Origin: Coffea arabica
Taxonomy: Eukaryota; Streptophyta; Magnoliopsida; Gentianales; Rubiaceae
Length of the DNA: 64,000 bases
Direction: 5' to 3'
NCBI RefSeq assembly: GCF_036785885.1
Contig: NC_092312.1
Coordinates: 13,844,001 to 13,908,000, forward strand
The notes below the pieces were generated by a model that ran no database searches, was not told where the DNA came from, and was given only the letters and a program-made list of their open reading frames with translations. Numbering within the stretch: position 1 is the first letter of the stretch; each line of letters opens with the position of its first letter. Both the position numbers and the translations under genes were made by a program. Below, piece after piece: positions 21,001 to 32,699 of this stretch.

Positions 21001-24000
21001 ATCCTAACGGATTTGAACTCCTCTGTACAAGCAACCGATCACTAATGGCCAATTGGCAAACTGGACTTACTAATTGAAACTACAACTAAATGATACAAAA
21101 TGCAAGTAAAATAATAAGAAACAACAATTGCCTTGTGCTCTTGTCATACATTTTAGGTTTTCGTATACTTGTCCAGCTATCATTTTTTTTTTTTTTACAT
21201 AATATAGTGTACGTTTATTAGAAATAAATTGGTGTATATCAACTCAATGTAAAATACAATTGCAACCATACCTACCCTGACCCCGTAGTCATTGATCTGT
21301 TAAATTTATGGGTTTGTTTTTCTTTCTATAAACAAATTAGATAAGCTATTATTTCTTGAATAGTTTTTTATTTGATACCTTCTTCTTTTTTTTTTTTTGG
21401 TGTAAATCCTTGTTGAATTTTAGTAATGTCTCACTAGTTTTTGACAAAATAGAAATTGGTTCCTTTTCCTTGATTTAATGGAGCACTCATTTTTAGGAAT
21501 TCAATAGGAAAAAGCTCTTATCTAATTTTCTTTGTTAATTTAGTGATTTATGCTTAAAAATAGAATTTAGTGCGTTAAATGAGTAGGGAAAAATCAGTTT
21601 TGTATTCATTGGGTACTTTTTTGTATTCAATAGTTCTGTTAGTTGGATTTAAACACTGGGATAGACAAGCATGACCGTAAAACCTGATCTATGTTCGGTT
21701 AAATCTTCCCCTGCTATGTTATAGACATTCTATAATCATTTTCAATTAATGCATTTGGAGAATTCAATTATCTCCTTAGCGTTGTTATTATATACTTCCA
21801 TTACAAGTCAATTCAAACTCATAAAAGTTGCAATTTTGCAGGTGCAATTCCAAATGAAATAGGGAATCTTACTATGTTGAAGACTTTAAATTTTTGCAAC
21901 AACAAGTTGACAGGTATGCCTTTGCTCCTAATGACAAGTTCTTGATTGCTTAAACCATAGGCAAAGCTCGGCATGCGATTGGATTTATGCTTAAAAATCA
22001 GTTTTATATTCATTGGGTACTTTTTTGTATTCAATAGTTCTGTTAGTTGGATTTAAACACTGTGATAGACAAGCATGACCGTAAAACCTGATCTATGTTC
22101 GGTTAAATCTGCCCCTGCTATGTTATAGACATTCTATATATAATCATTTTCAATTAATGCATTTGGAGAATTCAATTATCTCCTTAGCGTTGTTATTATA
22201 TACTTTCATTACAAGTCAATTCAAACTCATAAAAGTTGCAATTTTGCAGGTGCAATTCCAAATGAAATAGGGAATCTTACTATGTTGACGATTTTAACTT
22301 TTCGCGACAACAAGTTGACAGGTATGCCTTTGCTCCTAATGACAAGTTCTTGATTGCTTAAACCATAGGCAAAGCTCGGCATGCGATTGGATTTATAGGA
22401 TAAAAGGATCACGACTATTTCCAATTAATGCATTTGGAAAGTTAAAATCTCATCATTGTTTGTTACTACATTGTTTCATTACAAGTCAAATCAAACTCAT
22501 AAAAATAGCAATTTTGCAGGTGTAATTCCAGCTGAAATAGGGAATTTACTTATGTTGACGGCTTTAGACTTTCATAACAACAAATTGACAGGTATGTCTT
22601 CGTTCCTAGTGACAAGGTCTCAATTGCGTGGACTGTCTTTAAAACTCCACATCAGTTTGATCTATAGGATAACTTAGGCCTATGTTCAAAGAGGTTAGTT
22701 TTAAAGCCTTGCTGGAAGGATTTGGGAAGACCTATAACTTTCTATTATTCTAAAAGATTTTTTTTTTAAATTTAAATTTTAGAACCTTGCTAGGCATCGC
22801 CAAGGGAAAGTTGCCGATTGTATGCTAACGCAAAAGCAGTTCAATTACCATATTACAGGTGGAATACCCGAAAATATTGGGAACCTTCACAGATTGGAGG
22901 AGCTTTATTTATACAACAATACACTATCGGGTTCCATACCGGCAGCAATTTTTAACATTTCATCTCTCCAACATATTGAACTTAATCAGAACAAATTCTC
23001 AGGACCTATTCCTTTGACAGCGAGTAATAAGCTAAGCAATTTGGAGTCTCTTCTTCTTGATGACAATTACTTGAGCGGAGTTATACCTAGCACCATCTCA
23101 AATGCTACTAAGCTAGTTTTTTTGGGGCTTTACAATAATGAGCTCACAGGTTCAATCCCCACCTCTTTAGGAAGTTTAAGAAATCTAAAATTTCTAGGCT
23201 TGGCTCGCAACAAGCTGTCAAGTCAATCCTCAGAATTGAGCATTTTCACTTTCTTGACGAGTTGCAGAACTTTGAAATATTTAGTGTTGGATAATAATCC
23301 TCTAAATGGTTTTCTACCGGCTTCCTTTTCTAACTATTCGACTTCACTTGAAGCCATAAGTGCAAACAGTTGTAAAATCAAAGGAAACATCCCAGATGGA
23401 ATCAGCAATTTGAGCAGTTTAGTGCTACTAGAATTTTCAGGTAATGAATTGATTGGATCTGTCCCAAGAACTATGCATAGTCTGGCAAATCTTCAGGTGT
23501 TGTACTTGGACTCCAATCAAATAAGAGATGTCTTGGACATTTTCTGTGGATTACATAGTTTGGGGTTGTTAGACTTGAGCCAAAATCAAATTTTTGGTAG
23601 TATCCCAGAATGCTTAGGAAATATGACAAATTGGAGACAGCTTTACTTGGACACCAATAGGTTGACTTCTATGATACCTGCTACCCTATTGAGCATGAAA
23701 GATCTCCAAATTCTCAACCTTTCATCAAATTTCTTAAGTGGATCACTACCTCTAGAGATCAGGAACCTCAAAGCAACGTACAGTTTGGATCTCTCGTCTA
23801 ATCAATTGTCAGGCATCATTCCTACTACAATTGGGATGCTACAAGTTTTACAGAACCTTTCATTGGCGAGAAATAATTTGCAGGGCTCCATACCAGAATC
23901 ATTTAGCCATATGGTCAACTTGGAATTCTTGGACCTTTCACACAATAATCTCTCTGGTGTGATACCCAAGTCAATGGAGGCACTCAAATCTCTTAAGGAA

Positions 24001-25312
24001 TGCAATGTTTCTTTTAATAGATTAAGTGGCGAAATTCCTAGAGATGGTCCCTTCAGAAATTTTACAGGTCAATTGTTCATGAACAATGAAGGACTCTGTG
24101 GTGACCCAAGGATTAGTGTTCCACCATGTCAGAGTAATTCAATTAGAAGATCGAGCAAAAGAAAGGTGCTTCTACTTGTCATTAGTGTGTCAGGGATTGC
24201 AGCAATACTGATAATAGCAATTGGAGCATTATTGAATCTAAGGTGGCTAAAGAAACCAAAGAGTTCTGGTGGAACAGAGTTGATGTCAATGGAAAAATAT
24301 GATAGATTTTCATACTATGACCTTTTGCGCTCAACTGATAACTACAATGAAAGCAATTTGCTTGGAGAAGGGAGCTATGGTTCTGTTTACAAAGGGATCC
24401 TAAGCGATGGCACTGTTGTGGCTATCAAGGTATTCAACTTGCTAGCGGAAGATTCATTAAAAAGCTTTGATAGAGAATGCGAGGCACTAAAGAGTTTACG
24501 CCATCGAAATCTTACAAAAGTGCTCGGCTGCTGCTCTAACCCTGATTTTAAAGCCTTGGTACTCAAATACATGCCCAATGGGAGTCTTGAGAAGTGGTTG
24601 TACTCTCACAACCATTTTTTAGATATGTTTCAAAGAATAAACATAATGATTGATGTTGCTTGTGCATTGGAATATCTCCATTATGGTTGTCATACTCCTG
24701 TGGCACATTGTGACTTGAAGCCCAGTAATATCTTGCTTGATGAAGATATGGCTGCTCATGTAAGTGATTTTGGTATAGCAAAAATGTTTGGCCAAGGAGA
24801 AAGTATTTTGTATACCAACACCCTCGCAACACTGGGATACATTGCACCAGGTTAAGCATTTAGCTTTTGCTGTCTACATTTTCTTTACTTCTACGATGCT
24901 GTTCATCTGTTGTTAATCTTTTAACTAATTCTATTATTCTGACTATTGTAATCTTACGACAGAGTATGGATCCGAGGGGATGGTTTCGACAAGAATCGAT
25001 GTATACAGTTTTGGAATAGTTTTGATTGAAACTTTTTCCAGGATGAAGCCTAGTGATGAAATGTTTTCAGGAGATTTAAGCCTTAAAAGCTGGGTAGAAG
25101 ATTGTCTTCCTGATGCACTTCAAGTGGTTGATGCGAACTTAATAAGGCCAGAGGATCAGCATTTCACTCACAAGCTGAAGTGTGTTTTATTGATCATGAA
25201 CTTGGCTCTAAACTGCTGTAGAGAATCTCCAGGGGAAAGGATGAACATGAAAGATGTTTTAGCAAATTTGAAGAAGATTAAACACCAGCTTCTTATGACA
25301 GTAAGTGCTTAG
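15002..25312 (+). CDS. LRR receptor-like kinase, subfamily XII type (gene A)
   Basis: Predicted exons: 15002-15923, 21842-21913, 22250-22321, 22520-22591, 22859-24850 and 24963-25312. All have GT-AG borders and join in frame to 1,159 residues. Layout: signal peptide (1 to about 27), LRR N-cap with SSVCDWIGVTC, about two dozen extracellular LRRs, a paired-Cys C-cap, transmembrane helix (about 815-839), and a Ser/Thr kinase with P-loop GEGSYGSVYKG, Lys903, HCD motif (Asp998) and DFG (1016-1018). The catalytic loop is Cys-Asp, not Arg-Asp, so this is a non-RD kinase as in the immune receptors FLS2, EFR and Xa21. It probably perceives an extracellular ligand at the plasma membrane and signals for defence. 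The three 72-nt exons each encode one LRR; the first two are a recent duplication. Intron 1 is 5.9 kb and holds a LINE. No lesions were seen. The ligand is unknown. Confidence 0.85.
16085..16098. repeat. T-run inside intron 1
   Basis: A run of T near 16085-16098 could be the complement of the poly(A) tail of the minus-strand LINE whose coding part ends near 16566. No target duplication was identified, so the link is a guess. Confidence 0.25.
16566..19880 (-). mobile_element. L1-type LINE, decayed and lacking most of its RT
   Basis: This minus-strand non-LTR retrotransposon lies in intron 1 of gene A. ORF1 (from ATG near 19695) has a DUF4283-like nucleic-acid-binding domain (FSDEASKNEVLEQSPWLWGSK, then IWIRFPSL) and a CCHC zinc knuckle near 18740-18800 (CNHCWSFGH...C), with a stop inside the knuckle. 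ORF2 begins near 18310 with the endonuclease start CWNIRGLN. It continues through SDHSQVSV and a linker, and stops in the reverse transcriptase at IKVDLMKA (about 16570), just before the first catalytic Asp region. Many stops and frameshifts interrupt it. The rest of the RT is gone, so it is dead. 5' and 3' limits are approximate. Confidence 0.85.
19881..21560. other. Intron 1 of gene A, remainder
   Basis: This intronic, AT-rich DNA has long T-runs (20315-20330, 21180-21196, 21386-21400). I found no exon, no complete transposon and no gene. A tRNA-like GTTCAGTTGGTAAGATG near 20840 might be the head of an old SINE. Confidence 0.4.
21590..22397 (+). repeat. ~408-bp tandem duplication carrying one LRR exon
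   Basis: Two adjacent units, about 21590-21992 and 21993-22397, are nearly identical, and each holds one 72-nt LRR exon (21842-21913 and 22250-22321, offset 408). Upstream intron parts differ at about four bases plus a 4-bp TATA indel; the ~75 bp downstream of the exons are identical. A third, clearly older relative lies at about 22420-22600 around the exon 22520-22591. Confidence 0.9.
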
Positions 25313-26490
25313 CAATTTTGTGCAAATTTTATCTTTCAATATAGAAGTTACTTTCCTTATTTGTTTGCACTCATGGCCTACTATTTCTTGTAGCCAACTC
25401 TCAGACCTTGAGTGGATCAAATACAATGTTTTGACCAGATCAAACAGATATTGCTATATAATTCAAAAGCTTGATTATTTTGAAGGCTCAAGAGTTATGT
25501 ACTTGATTCCATGGGTGCCATTATATATGCCGAATTTGGACTTTCAGTTATGGGGCATAATAGATAATTGGTTTTATTTTGCTTTCTTTGAATTTTGATT
25601 AAATTCTTGGTTACTTCTTATGTGGACCTGATTATGTATCTTTTAGCCTTATCATGTATTAAGATTGCAATAAATGTTTCGTTTCTACAAATGAATGCAT
25701 CAGGTTGCTTAGGTTCCTCTCTAAACTACAGAAAGAATAGTAGCTGTTATTTGTTTTTCTTCCTTTACAACAGTTATATCCTACAAGTCGTTTAAAAGAG
25801 TTAAGTGAAAGCATGGCTTTTGTTGGCAACTGTCACTTCCCTTTGTTCTTTTGGGATTCTTTGAATCATCACATATCAGAACTTTAATATCCCTACCTAA
25901 TTTGAGCTGTCCATTTATACGTGGAACGAAAATTGTGAGAATATAAAACTCTATTGGACTTGGGGTGTGGAACAGAAACAGAGATGTGCAAGTATGAAGT
26001 ATCAGAGAATTGGTGAAGCATTTTTATAAAGAATGTACTTAATCAAGCTTCAGCTATCAGCCTTTAATGCACCATTTTAATTTAAAGAATGGTTAACTAT
26101 TGACTGTACTGAGGACACTAATGTAATAGTTACTAGCTAGAGATAATAACAACGTCCTTCTTGTTGGAGTCTTTTGATCTTATGGACTTTCTGCCAGCAT
26201 CCTTTGATTTTTTTTTTTTTAGTTTTAACAAAAAAAAAAGTCAAGTCTAATAGAATTCATGTAGATAATATTAAAGTGAAACATTGCAATTCTTGACATA
26301 GAGATTTGCTAAAAAGTTTCCAAGACTAGGGTGGTAGAGCTACCTCAAAGGAAAAGTCTATTGACATCCGAGGCAAGTAAAGAAGAACATGCTTCCACTT
26401 ACCAGGAAGTTTCTAGCAAAAGTCATCCTAGACCTAAATATATGTCCTTTCAAACTATTTACTTGTACACAATATAAATAAGCTCAGTTG
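25313..26490. other. 3' flank of gene A and intergenic DNA
   Basis: AT-rich DNA. The open frames at 25305-25795 start inside or just after the end of gene A and show no family resemblance. They are probably untranslated sequence. Confidence 0.4.
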
Positions 26491-26511
26491 GCACAGATTC
26501 TCTATTTGGTT

Positions 26512-26693
26512 TTTTTTTTGTCGGAAGGTAGAATTCTTATAACTAATCTAGGGAGGAGGGGGACTCGATGTAAATAGAGACTCTATCGAAGAAGACCAAT
26601 TAAGGTCGTCACATATTGTGACAAAATTTTGGTGGGAAGTCAAGGGTTCAACCCTTAACCTCCCACACCACTGGGCCAAAGGTCGGGTGGCAA
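26512..26693 (-). mobile_element. tRNA-derived SINE with 15-bp target duplication
   Basis: On the minus strand this reads from a tRNA-like head with box A (TTGGCCCAGTGG) and box B (GGGTTGAACCC), through a unique body, to a run of A. It is flanked by ATTCTCTATTTGGTT (26497-26511) and ATTCTCTGTTTGGTT (26694-26708), a 15-bp target duplication with one mismatch. All hallmarks of a full-length plant SINE of about 180 bp are present. Confidence 0.85.
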
Positions 26694-26708
26694 ATTCTCT
26701 GTTTGGTT

Positions 26709-27206
26709 ATGCCAAGTTGTTTAGGGAATTGAAGTGAACCAGTGTTACCAAAAAGAGAACTTTATCTTGATTAAATTCAATAAATAACATACCAAGAAAA
26801 AATGTACGAGTAAAGGGGAGAATTATATACATGCTTTAGAGGACAACATTTGTTAGTTGTTTTACAAGAGAAGAAACAAAGTCTACAACCACTTAGCTCA
26901 TATAAAATCAAAAGATCAGTTATGATGTTATCACTGTTAACCTAAATTATTTGCACCTATATTTGGTCTAAATGTGGCAATATTTACGATGACATCAACC
27001 TATATCACTCTAAATTTCTCTTATGCGTACTATCTTTGGGGCTTTTGTCAGCTCTTAATGTGGAGAATTTTTTTTTTATTTTTTTAAAGTGAAGTTAGAA
27101 CATCTCCAATCAGTATCCTCTCCTCAGGTTGCTCTCCTGAGCACTTGAAAGGTAATTCCATTATTGATGGCGTGCACTTTTACTATCTCTATTGGATTCT
27201 CTTCAA
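26709..27206. other. Intergenic DNA, no gene recognised
   Basis: AT-rich sequence between a SINE and a diverged LTR fragment. Nothing coding or repetitive was recognised. Confidence 0.4.
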
Positions 27207-27790
27207 ATTGGCTTAATTTCTTTTAGGTGGGTTCTTTATTTTGTATGAAAGTAACTAGTTTCCTAATTATTTTAATTACTTGAAGTAGTAGTTAAAAAAT
27301 TTCCTATTTATATGAGTTTAGGAATTAGAAACTATTTCCTGTTTTGTATGAGTTTAGGAATTAGCATTTAAATCCTATTATTATTTTGATGTTGGTCCGG
27401 TAGTAATGTGACTTATAAATAGGCGGGGATTGGTATACTACAAAGTGGCACACAAGGAGCCATGTAGCTTTGTACATGGGGTAAGAGAGGACTCTTAGGT
27501 GTGAGAGATGGTATATAAGCGTTGGGTTTGGATTCAAATTGTATTCTTGTGTAAAGTTTTTTATCTCATAACAAAAACGGGTATTCTTTCTATGGATGTA
27601 GACTCAATAAGGAATCACGTTAAATTTTGTGTATTGTTTATTTTTGTATTAGTGACTTGTTTATCATTAAATTATTGTGTACTTAATTTTTCAATAGTGA
27701 TTTATTCCGCGTCTGAAACCCAATAAACTGGTACTACAGTGGGGTTCATGATTGAATCTTGATTGACTATTGGCATCAGAGGTCTGAATC
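27207..27790 (+). mobile_element. Diverged LTR fragment of a copia-like element
   Basis: This segment aligns over most of its length with the LTRs at 62242-62931 and 63588-64000 (shared GGCTTAATTTCTTTTAGG, TATAAATAGG, GAGAGATGGTATA, GTGGATGTAG-like blocks). It is diverged and continues into a region like the primer-binding side (ACTGGTACTACAGTGGGG). No second LTR is nearby, so it is a remnant or a solo LTR with some flanking internal sequence. Confidence 0.65.
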
Positions 27791-27952
27791 CCATCAAACT
27801 AAATTTTTTTCCTTCTATTCAAAAGGATGCTGTTATTTCGAGATCTAACAAAACGTTTTATTAAGTGGCTAGGAAAATGATTTACAGGCATTGGTGCTCT
27901 ATTAGGACTTCGAACTGTCAACTACAAAAAATCAAATCTAGAAAGCAGAGTT

Positions 27953-30521
27953 TTAAAACTGAACCTTAATCTTCTCTAGAGCTGCAAGAGCATCTTTCAT
28001 GCCGATCCTTTCTTTAGGAGATTTTGCAGTGCAATGCATAGCCAGTTCCATAACTAAAGAAACACACTCCAATTTTCCTGTGAAGTTCCCTTCATTTGGC
28101 TTTAGTAAGTTAGCATCCAGAACTTCATTTATACACTATGCGGCATGGAGTCTTTTATCCAGAGTTTGAGACTCGAATTTCCTGTAAACTTTTCATCACT
28201 GGGCTTTGTTCTCGTAAAAGTTTCCATCAACATGATTCCAAAACTATAAACATCACACCTCCTTGATACTAGTCCTTCCAAACCATATTCTGCAGTGGTA
28301 ATCCATTATATTTAAAGAATCAATTACATGACCTCTGTTGCAAAGGACCTGAAGCAAAATTGGAATTTAAAAGAAAATTGAAGAGTTAGTTTTAGACTTT
28401 AGCCGTGCAATATAACCAAAGGTGGCTAGCGTTCTTGTGTAGACGATGCTGTCGTCTTTATCCATCAATTTTGCGATGCTAAAGTCGGTTACATGAGCAA
28501 CCATTTCTGCATCTAGCAGGACATTACTAGGCTTCAAATCGCAATGAATCACTGGTATCAAGTAGCCATTATGAAAATAATCAATTGCACGCACCACATC
28601 TATCATTCTGTTTAATCTCTGCATTATATCCAAGAAATAGTTGTGGGAATACAACCACTTTTCAAGACTACCACCAGGCATGAATTCAAGAACTAGAGCT
28701 TTGAAATCATTATTACAGCAACTGCCAAGTACTTTTGTGAGATTTCAATGGCGAACGTTGCGAAACACTTCACATTCTCTTTCGAAACTCCCTGGTGAAA
28801 TTTTCACTTGTAAATTGAGCATTTTAACCGCCACTAGCATCCCATCTTTTAAAATCCCTTTGTAGACAGATCCACAACTCCCTGTGCCAAGCAAATTGCT
28901 TTTCTCATAACCATGAGTTGCTTGTAAAAGCTCATAATATGAAATCCTTTGCACAGTTCTGATCTCCAATATCCCTTCAGTCCTACCCACCTCAGTTTTG
29001 TTTCGATACATTAGAAATACTATTGTTAAGGTTATAGCCATTAATGCTGCTCCAATACCAGAGGTAATGAATATTACATGAGATGTTTTCTTCCTGGTTG
29101 ACTTGTGACCCATGGAAGTGCTGCAAGGAGGAACAAGAAATCTTGTACTACCACATAGCCCTCCATTAGACATGAATGATTGACTCGTGAAGTTTTTGAA
29201 AGGGCCATCAGATGGAATTTCACCCCATAAATTGTTTAAAGAAAGATTGACGTAACTGAGAAATTGAAGTGCCACCAAGGACTTTGGGATTAGACCTGAA
29301 AGATTATTATTGGATAAGTCCAAGAACACCAAATTTGACAAGTCACCCATCGAGTCTGGAATAGATCCTTGTAGCTTATTTTCTGCCAAAGAAAGTGTCA
29401 ATAGCATTTGCAGACCTCCAGTTGAGCTCGGAATGTTTAAATTGCATAGGGCACCAACCGCTTTTGGAATTGAACCTGTGAAAATACAATGAACTTGTGA
29501 CAAAAATTTGCAAGAACTCGGGTCATTAATAATTAATTGAAAAGCACGTATCATTCATCCATCGACTTACTCATTTCTATAACAGAGTTGATGACTAAAG
29601 TTATACCTACCTCTAAAATTGTGGTCACCAAGATATAATAATTCTAGTGTCGTCAAGTTCCAAATTTCTTTTGGAATGAGCCCACCAAAGTTGTTGTAGG
29701 ACAAGAAGTATTTCAAGTCGTGAACACCGAGATAAGCTAGATGGTATTTGGCCACTTAACTTATTCGAAGACAAACTAAGCTTTTTCAGTTTTGTAAGAT
29801 TGAGACATACATCAGTAGGCAGATTTCCAAACGGGCTATGTCCAAGCGCTATAGTTTCTGGCGTTGATATGTTGAAGACTGAAGATGGTATGGAGTCATT
29901 AAGTTGGTTGGTTTCAATGTCTACATACTTCAGGCTATGAAGATTTCCAATCTCCTCTGGAATGATTCCTTGAATGGAGTTGGATGATAGAATCAAGTTT
30001 TCAAGCTTTAAAAGGTTGAAGAGAGAATGAGGGATCAAACGTGTAAAATTATTCTTTTTCAGATTCAAGTATTTGAGGCAGGTTAAGAAGCTAAACCAGG
30101 AAGGAATTTGTCCAGTGAAGTTATTGAAACTTAAATTGATCACCCGAAGTCTGTGCAAATAAACAATCTCCTGAGGCAGACTTCCCTGGAATTTGTTGCC
30201 ACTCAAATCCAGAGTAACCAGAAATGAAAGGTTTCCAAGTAGTCGAGGAATGGTGCCTGTAAGACCCATGTTTGAAATATTTAAGGCAGTCACCCTGTGA
30301 TGGCGAGAACTGCACGTAACTCCATTCCAGATGCATGTAGATGCAGAAGTAGTTCAATTGGTTTTCAGAAGATTGCGAGGGTCTGCAGTGAGATGGGATT
30401 TTAAGGCGAGAAGAGCAGATTGATCAGTGGTGATGTCGTTTGCTGCAATGATTGAGCAAGTTGTCAAACAAAGTATCAACAAATGATGAATCAAAAGGCA
30501 TGTTTTGTGAGTTTTCTTCAT
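27953..30521 (-). pseudogene. LRR receptor-like kinase pseudogene (B)
   Basis: The gene starts at the ATG at 30519-30521 with a signal peptide. Exon 1 (29611-30521) has N-terminal LRRs, exon 2 runs from 29475 to about 28385, and a last kinase exon ends at TAA 27953-27955. Lesions: the N-cap Trp codon of NWT is TGA, a frameshift follows LSRCSRLE, and the middle LRR block is deleted (GSIPKAVGALCNLN joins directly to IPSSTGGLQ). A stop replaces Arg in RHRN of the kinase, the last exon has frame changes, and the usual CCAG|GT donor after GYIA is lost. DFG is DFS. The catalytic loop HCDLKPSN is still non-RD. It is one of the cluster's dead members and cannot encode a receptor. Confidence 0.85.
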
Positions 30522-32419
30522 GATCAAATTGTAATTTCAGACCAGAAGGCTATACTTTCTTGGATGAGAGCAGAGGTCAACTTAATATGATTGGCCTGGA
30601 GACAAAGGAGCAAATTTTTTTCGGATCCTTGACCAATTATATCTGATTTGTTGTAATTTAATTTCTGCAAACTAAGTCAATATTGTTGGGTACTAGTTAA
30701 ATATTTAATGCCTGGTTTTTTAGTCCAAGTCATTACTGCAATTTATTTGAACAGATTCGACAATTATGCCCTGATACTTTAGCCAGGTTTTGCTATAGTC
30801 AATCATGTTTGAAATTTAATATATGCGCAACCTTATGATTTCAAAGCTTAGGTACTCTCACACCAATTATACCGTCCTTATATCTCTAAGAGCACCTCCA
30901 TCTATATAGTTAGCGAAAACTGACCTTTTTTTTTGCCAAAAAAAAGAAAAAGAAGTTAAGGAAAATTGAAATTTTAATCCTCAATGTTTAGTGTGTGAAC
31001 CAAATTGAACTCTGATCCTTGGTCATAGGAAATGTAGTCCCTAACATATTCAATTTTGGCCAAACTTATTCCCCAATGTTTTAATTTGAACAAATATAGT
31101 CCCTAAAATATTTAATTTGGCAAAATTTGTCCCCGGTGTTGCATTGAAAAGTTGCAGGACGTCACCAAAAATGTATTTAAAAAACAGCAGAATCCGTTGA
31201 ATTACAAGAACTAAATGAGATTATATAAAAAGCACAAAGGTTGAAAAAAATTTAGAAACTGTAAAATAAGTGTAATACTAAATTCTGTCCAAATGAAGAC
31301 AATGCTAGATTTGGCAGATTTACTGAATTCATAAATCATGTGATGTGCTCCGTTTGTTTATTTGTATACTTTCTTATAATCATGGATTAAGTAATATAAA
31401 ATGTACAATAATCAAGTTTTGGTTGTTAAACTTATTTTGCTTTATTTACAAGGTGTAATAATAAGTCTAGGACCTGAAACAATAATCTAGTTTTAGGGCA
31501 TTTTCTAAAGTTGTAAAATGTGTTTTTCTCTTCATAAGTGTAAATTTTATTTACAAATACTATGCAAAATAGAAAATAGTGTATTTATTTTATATTTTTA
31601 TTATTTTTTGTAATTTTTGTTTTTTTCCTATAGTATTTATCATTCTAATACCTTTTTATGTAATTATCATAACTTTTTATGAGATTTTTATGCAACATGA
31701 CAGACAATTGAATACTTTTGGGCTACATTTCTCTAGGTCAAGACATTCGAGATCAATTCGGCCAAACTATGTATTTTTGTTTTTTGGATGGGGGGCTGTA
31801 TATGTTTTGGCCCAAATATTGGGGATTAATTTGGTTCACATCCTGAAGAACTAAAATGCATTTTTGCCATTAGTGTTTGAAGTCATAATTAAAACTTGAA
31901 AAGAATAAATTAGGATTTACTCATGGTACAATAGAAAATGAAACTTGAGAAATTGCTTAAACTCCCAAATACAAATATCATCATCTAAAGTTATATAGGA
32001 ACTTATGCAAAGCAGTATAGAATGAAGCCATAGTAGGAGTTTTGGGGTACTATTCCCATTTCCACTCTAAAAGAGAATATGTTGAAATTAACAGAATAAC
32101 TAATGATAAAAGTAAAATTAACACGGGGGACCAAAAGTTGTAATTCTTGGAATTAGAAAAAGCACCATTTTTTGTCTGGGAAGTCATTATTTTATCCAAT
32201 AATTGTTATTGTCATTTTCATGGGGCTCCATTAGGTTTAGGTATTTAAAAAAAAGGCAAATAAAATATATTTCCCCAAGGACAGATTTACACTGCCCCCT
32301 CCCCCCGCCCCCCCCCCCCCCCTTCCCCAAAATATTTTAAAATCTTTGTTTTGTACCCCAGGTTTTAACAAAAAAAATTCATAATATCATACTTCTTGTC
32401 CCCTCAAAATTTTTTCATG
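30522..32419. other. Intergenic DNA, possible old MULE-like ends
   Basis: No gene found. The segments near 30960-31140 and 31760-31870 contain phrases of the type seen in MULE termini (GTGAACCAAATT in opposite orientations, and repeats of GTCCCTAA/GTCCCC). I could not define ends or a target duplication. The open frame 31579-31854 is AT-rich noise. Confidence 0.4.
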
Positions 32420-32690
32420 TTTATTAATGAAACTTTTTCGAGAATGAAGCCTAGTAATGAAATGTCTTAAAATGAATTTGGATTAAAGATTCCGTTCAAA
32501 TTTTTTCAAAAAAAAAAAAAAAGAAAGATTCCGTTCAAATGAATACGGCCAGAGGAAGAGTATTTCACTGACAAGCTGGAGTGCATTTTATTGATCTTTA
32601 TATTAACCTTAACTGATGTAGAAAGTGTCCAGGTGGAAGGATCAACATGAAACAAGTTGTAGCTGACCTGAAGAAGATTAAACCAGGGAG
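32420..32690 (+). pseudogene. C-terminal kinase tail remnant, plus strand
   Basis: In shifting frames this reads ETFSRMKPSNEMS, then IRPEEEYFTDKLECILLI, then VVADLKKIK. These match in order the last exon of gene A (ETFSRMKPSDEMF, RPEDQHFTHKLKCVLLI, VLANLKKIK). It is interrupted by a stop, an internal deletion and a poly(A)-bearing insertion at 32503-32523. It is on the opposite strand to B, C, D and E, so it belongs to another lost gene copy oriented like A. Confidence 0.75.
32486..32540. repeat. 17-bp duplication around a tiny A-rich insertion
   Basis: AAAGATTCCGTTCAAAT occurs at 32486-32502 and 32524-32540, flanking 21 bp that is a short T/C piece followed by a run of A. This is the structure left by an extremely truncated LINE-type insertion. 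It lies inside the kinase remnant. Confidence 0.65.
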
Positions 32691-32699
32691 AGGTTTAAT

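Noticed and set aside
21590-22600. CRISPR-like regularly spaced repeats
   Set aside because: The repeats are three copies of an LRR exon with its intron flanks in a plant gene, not short repeats with unique spacers.
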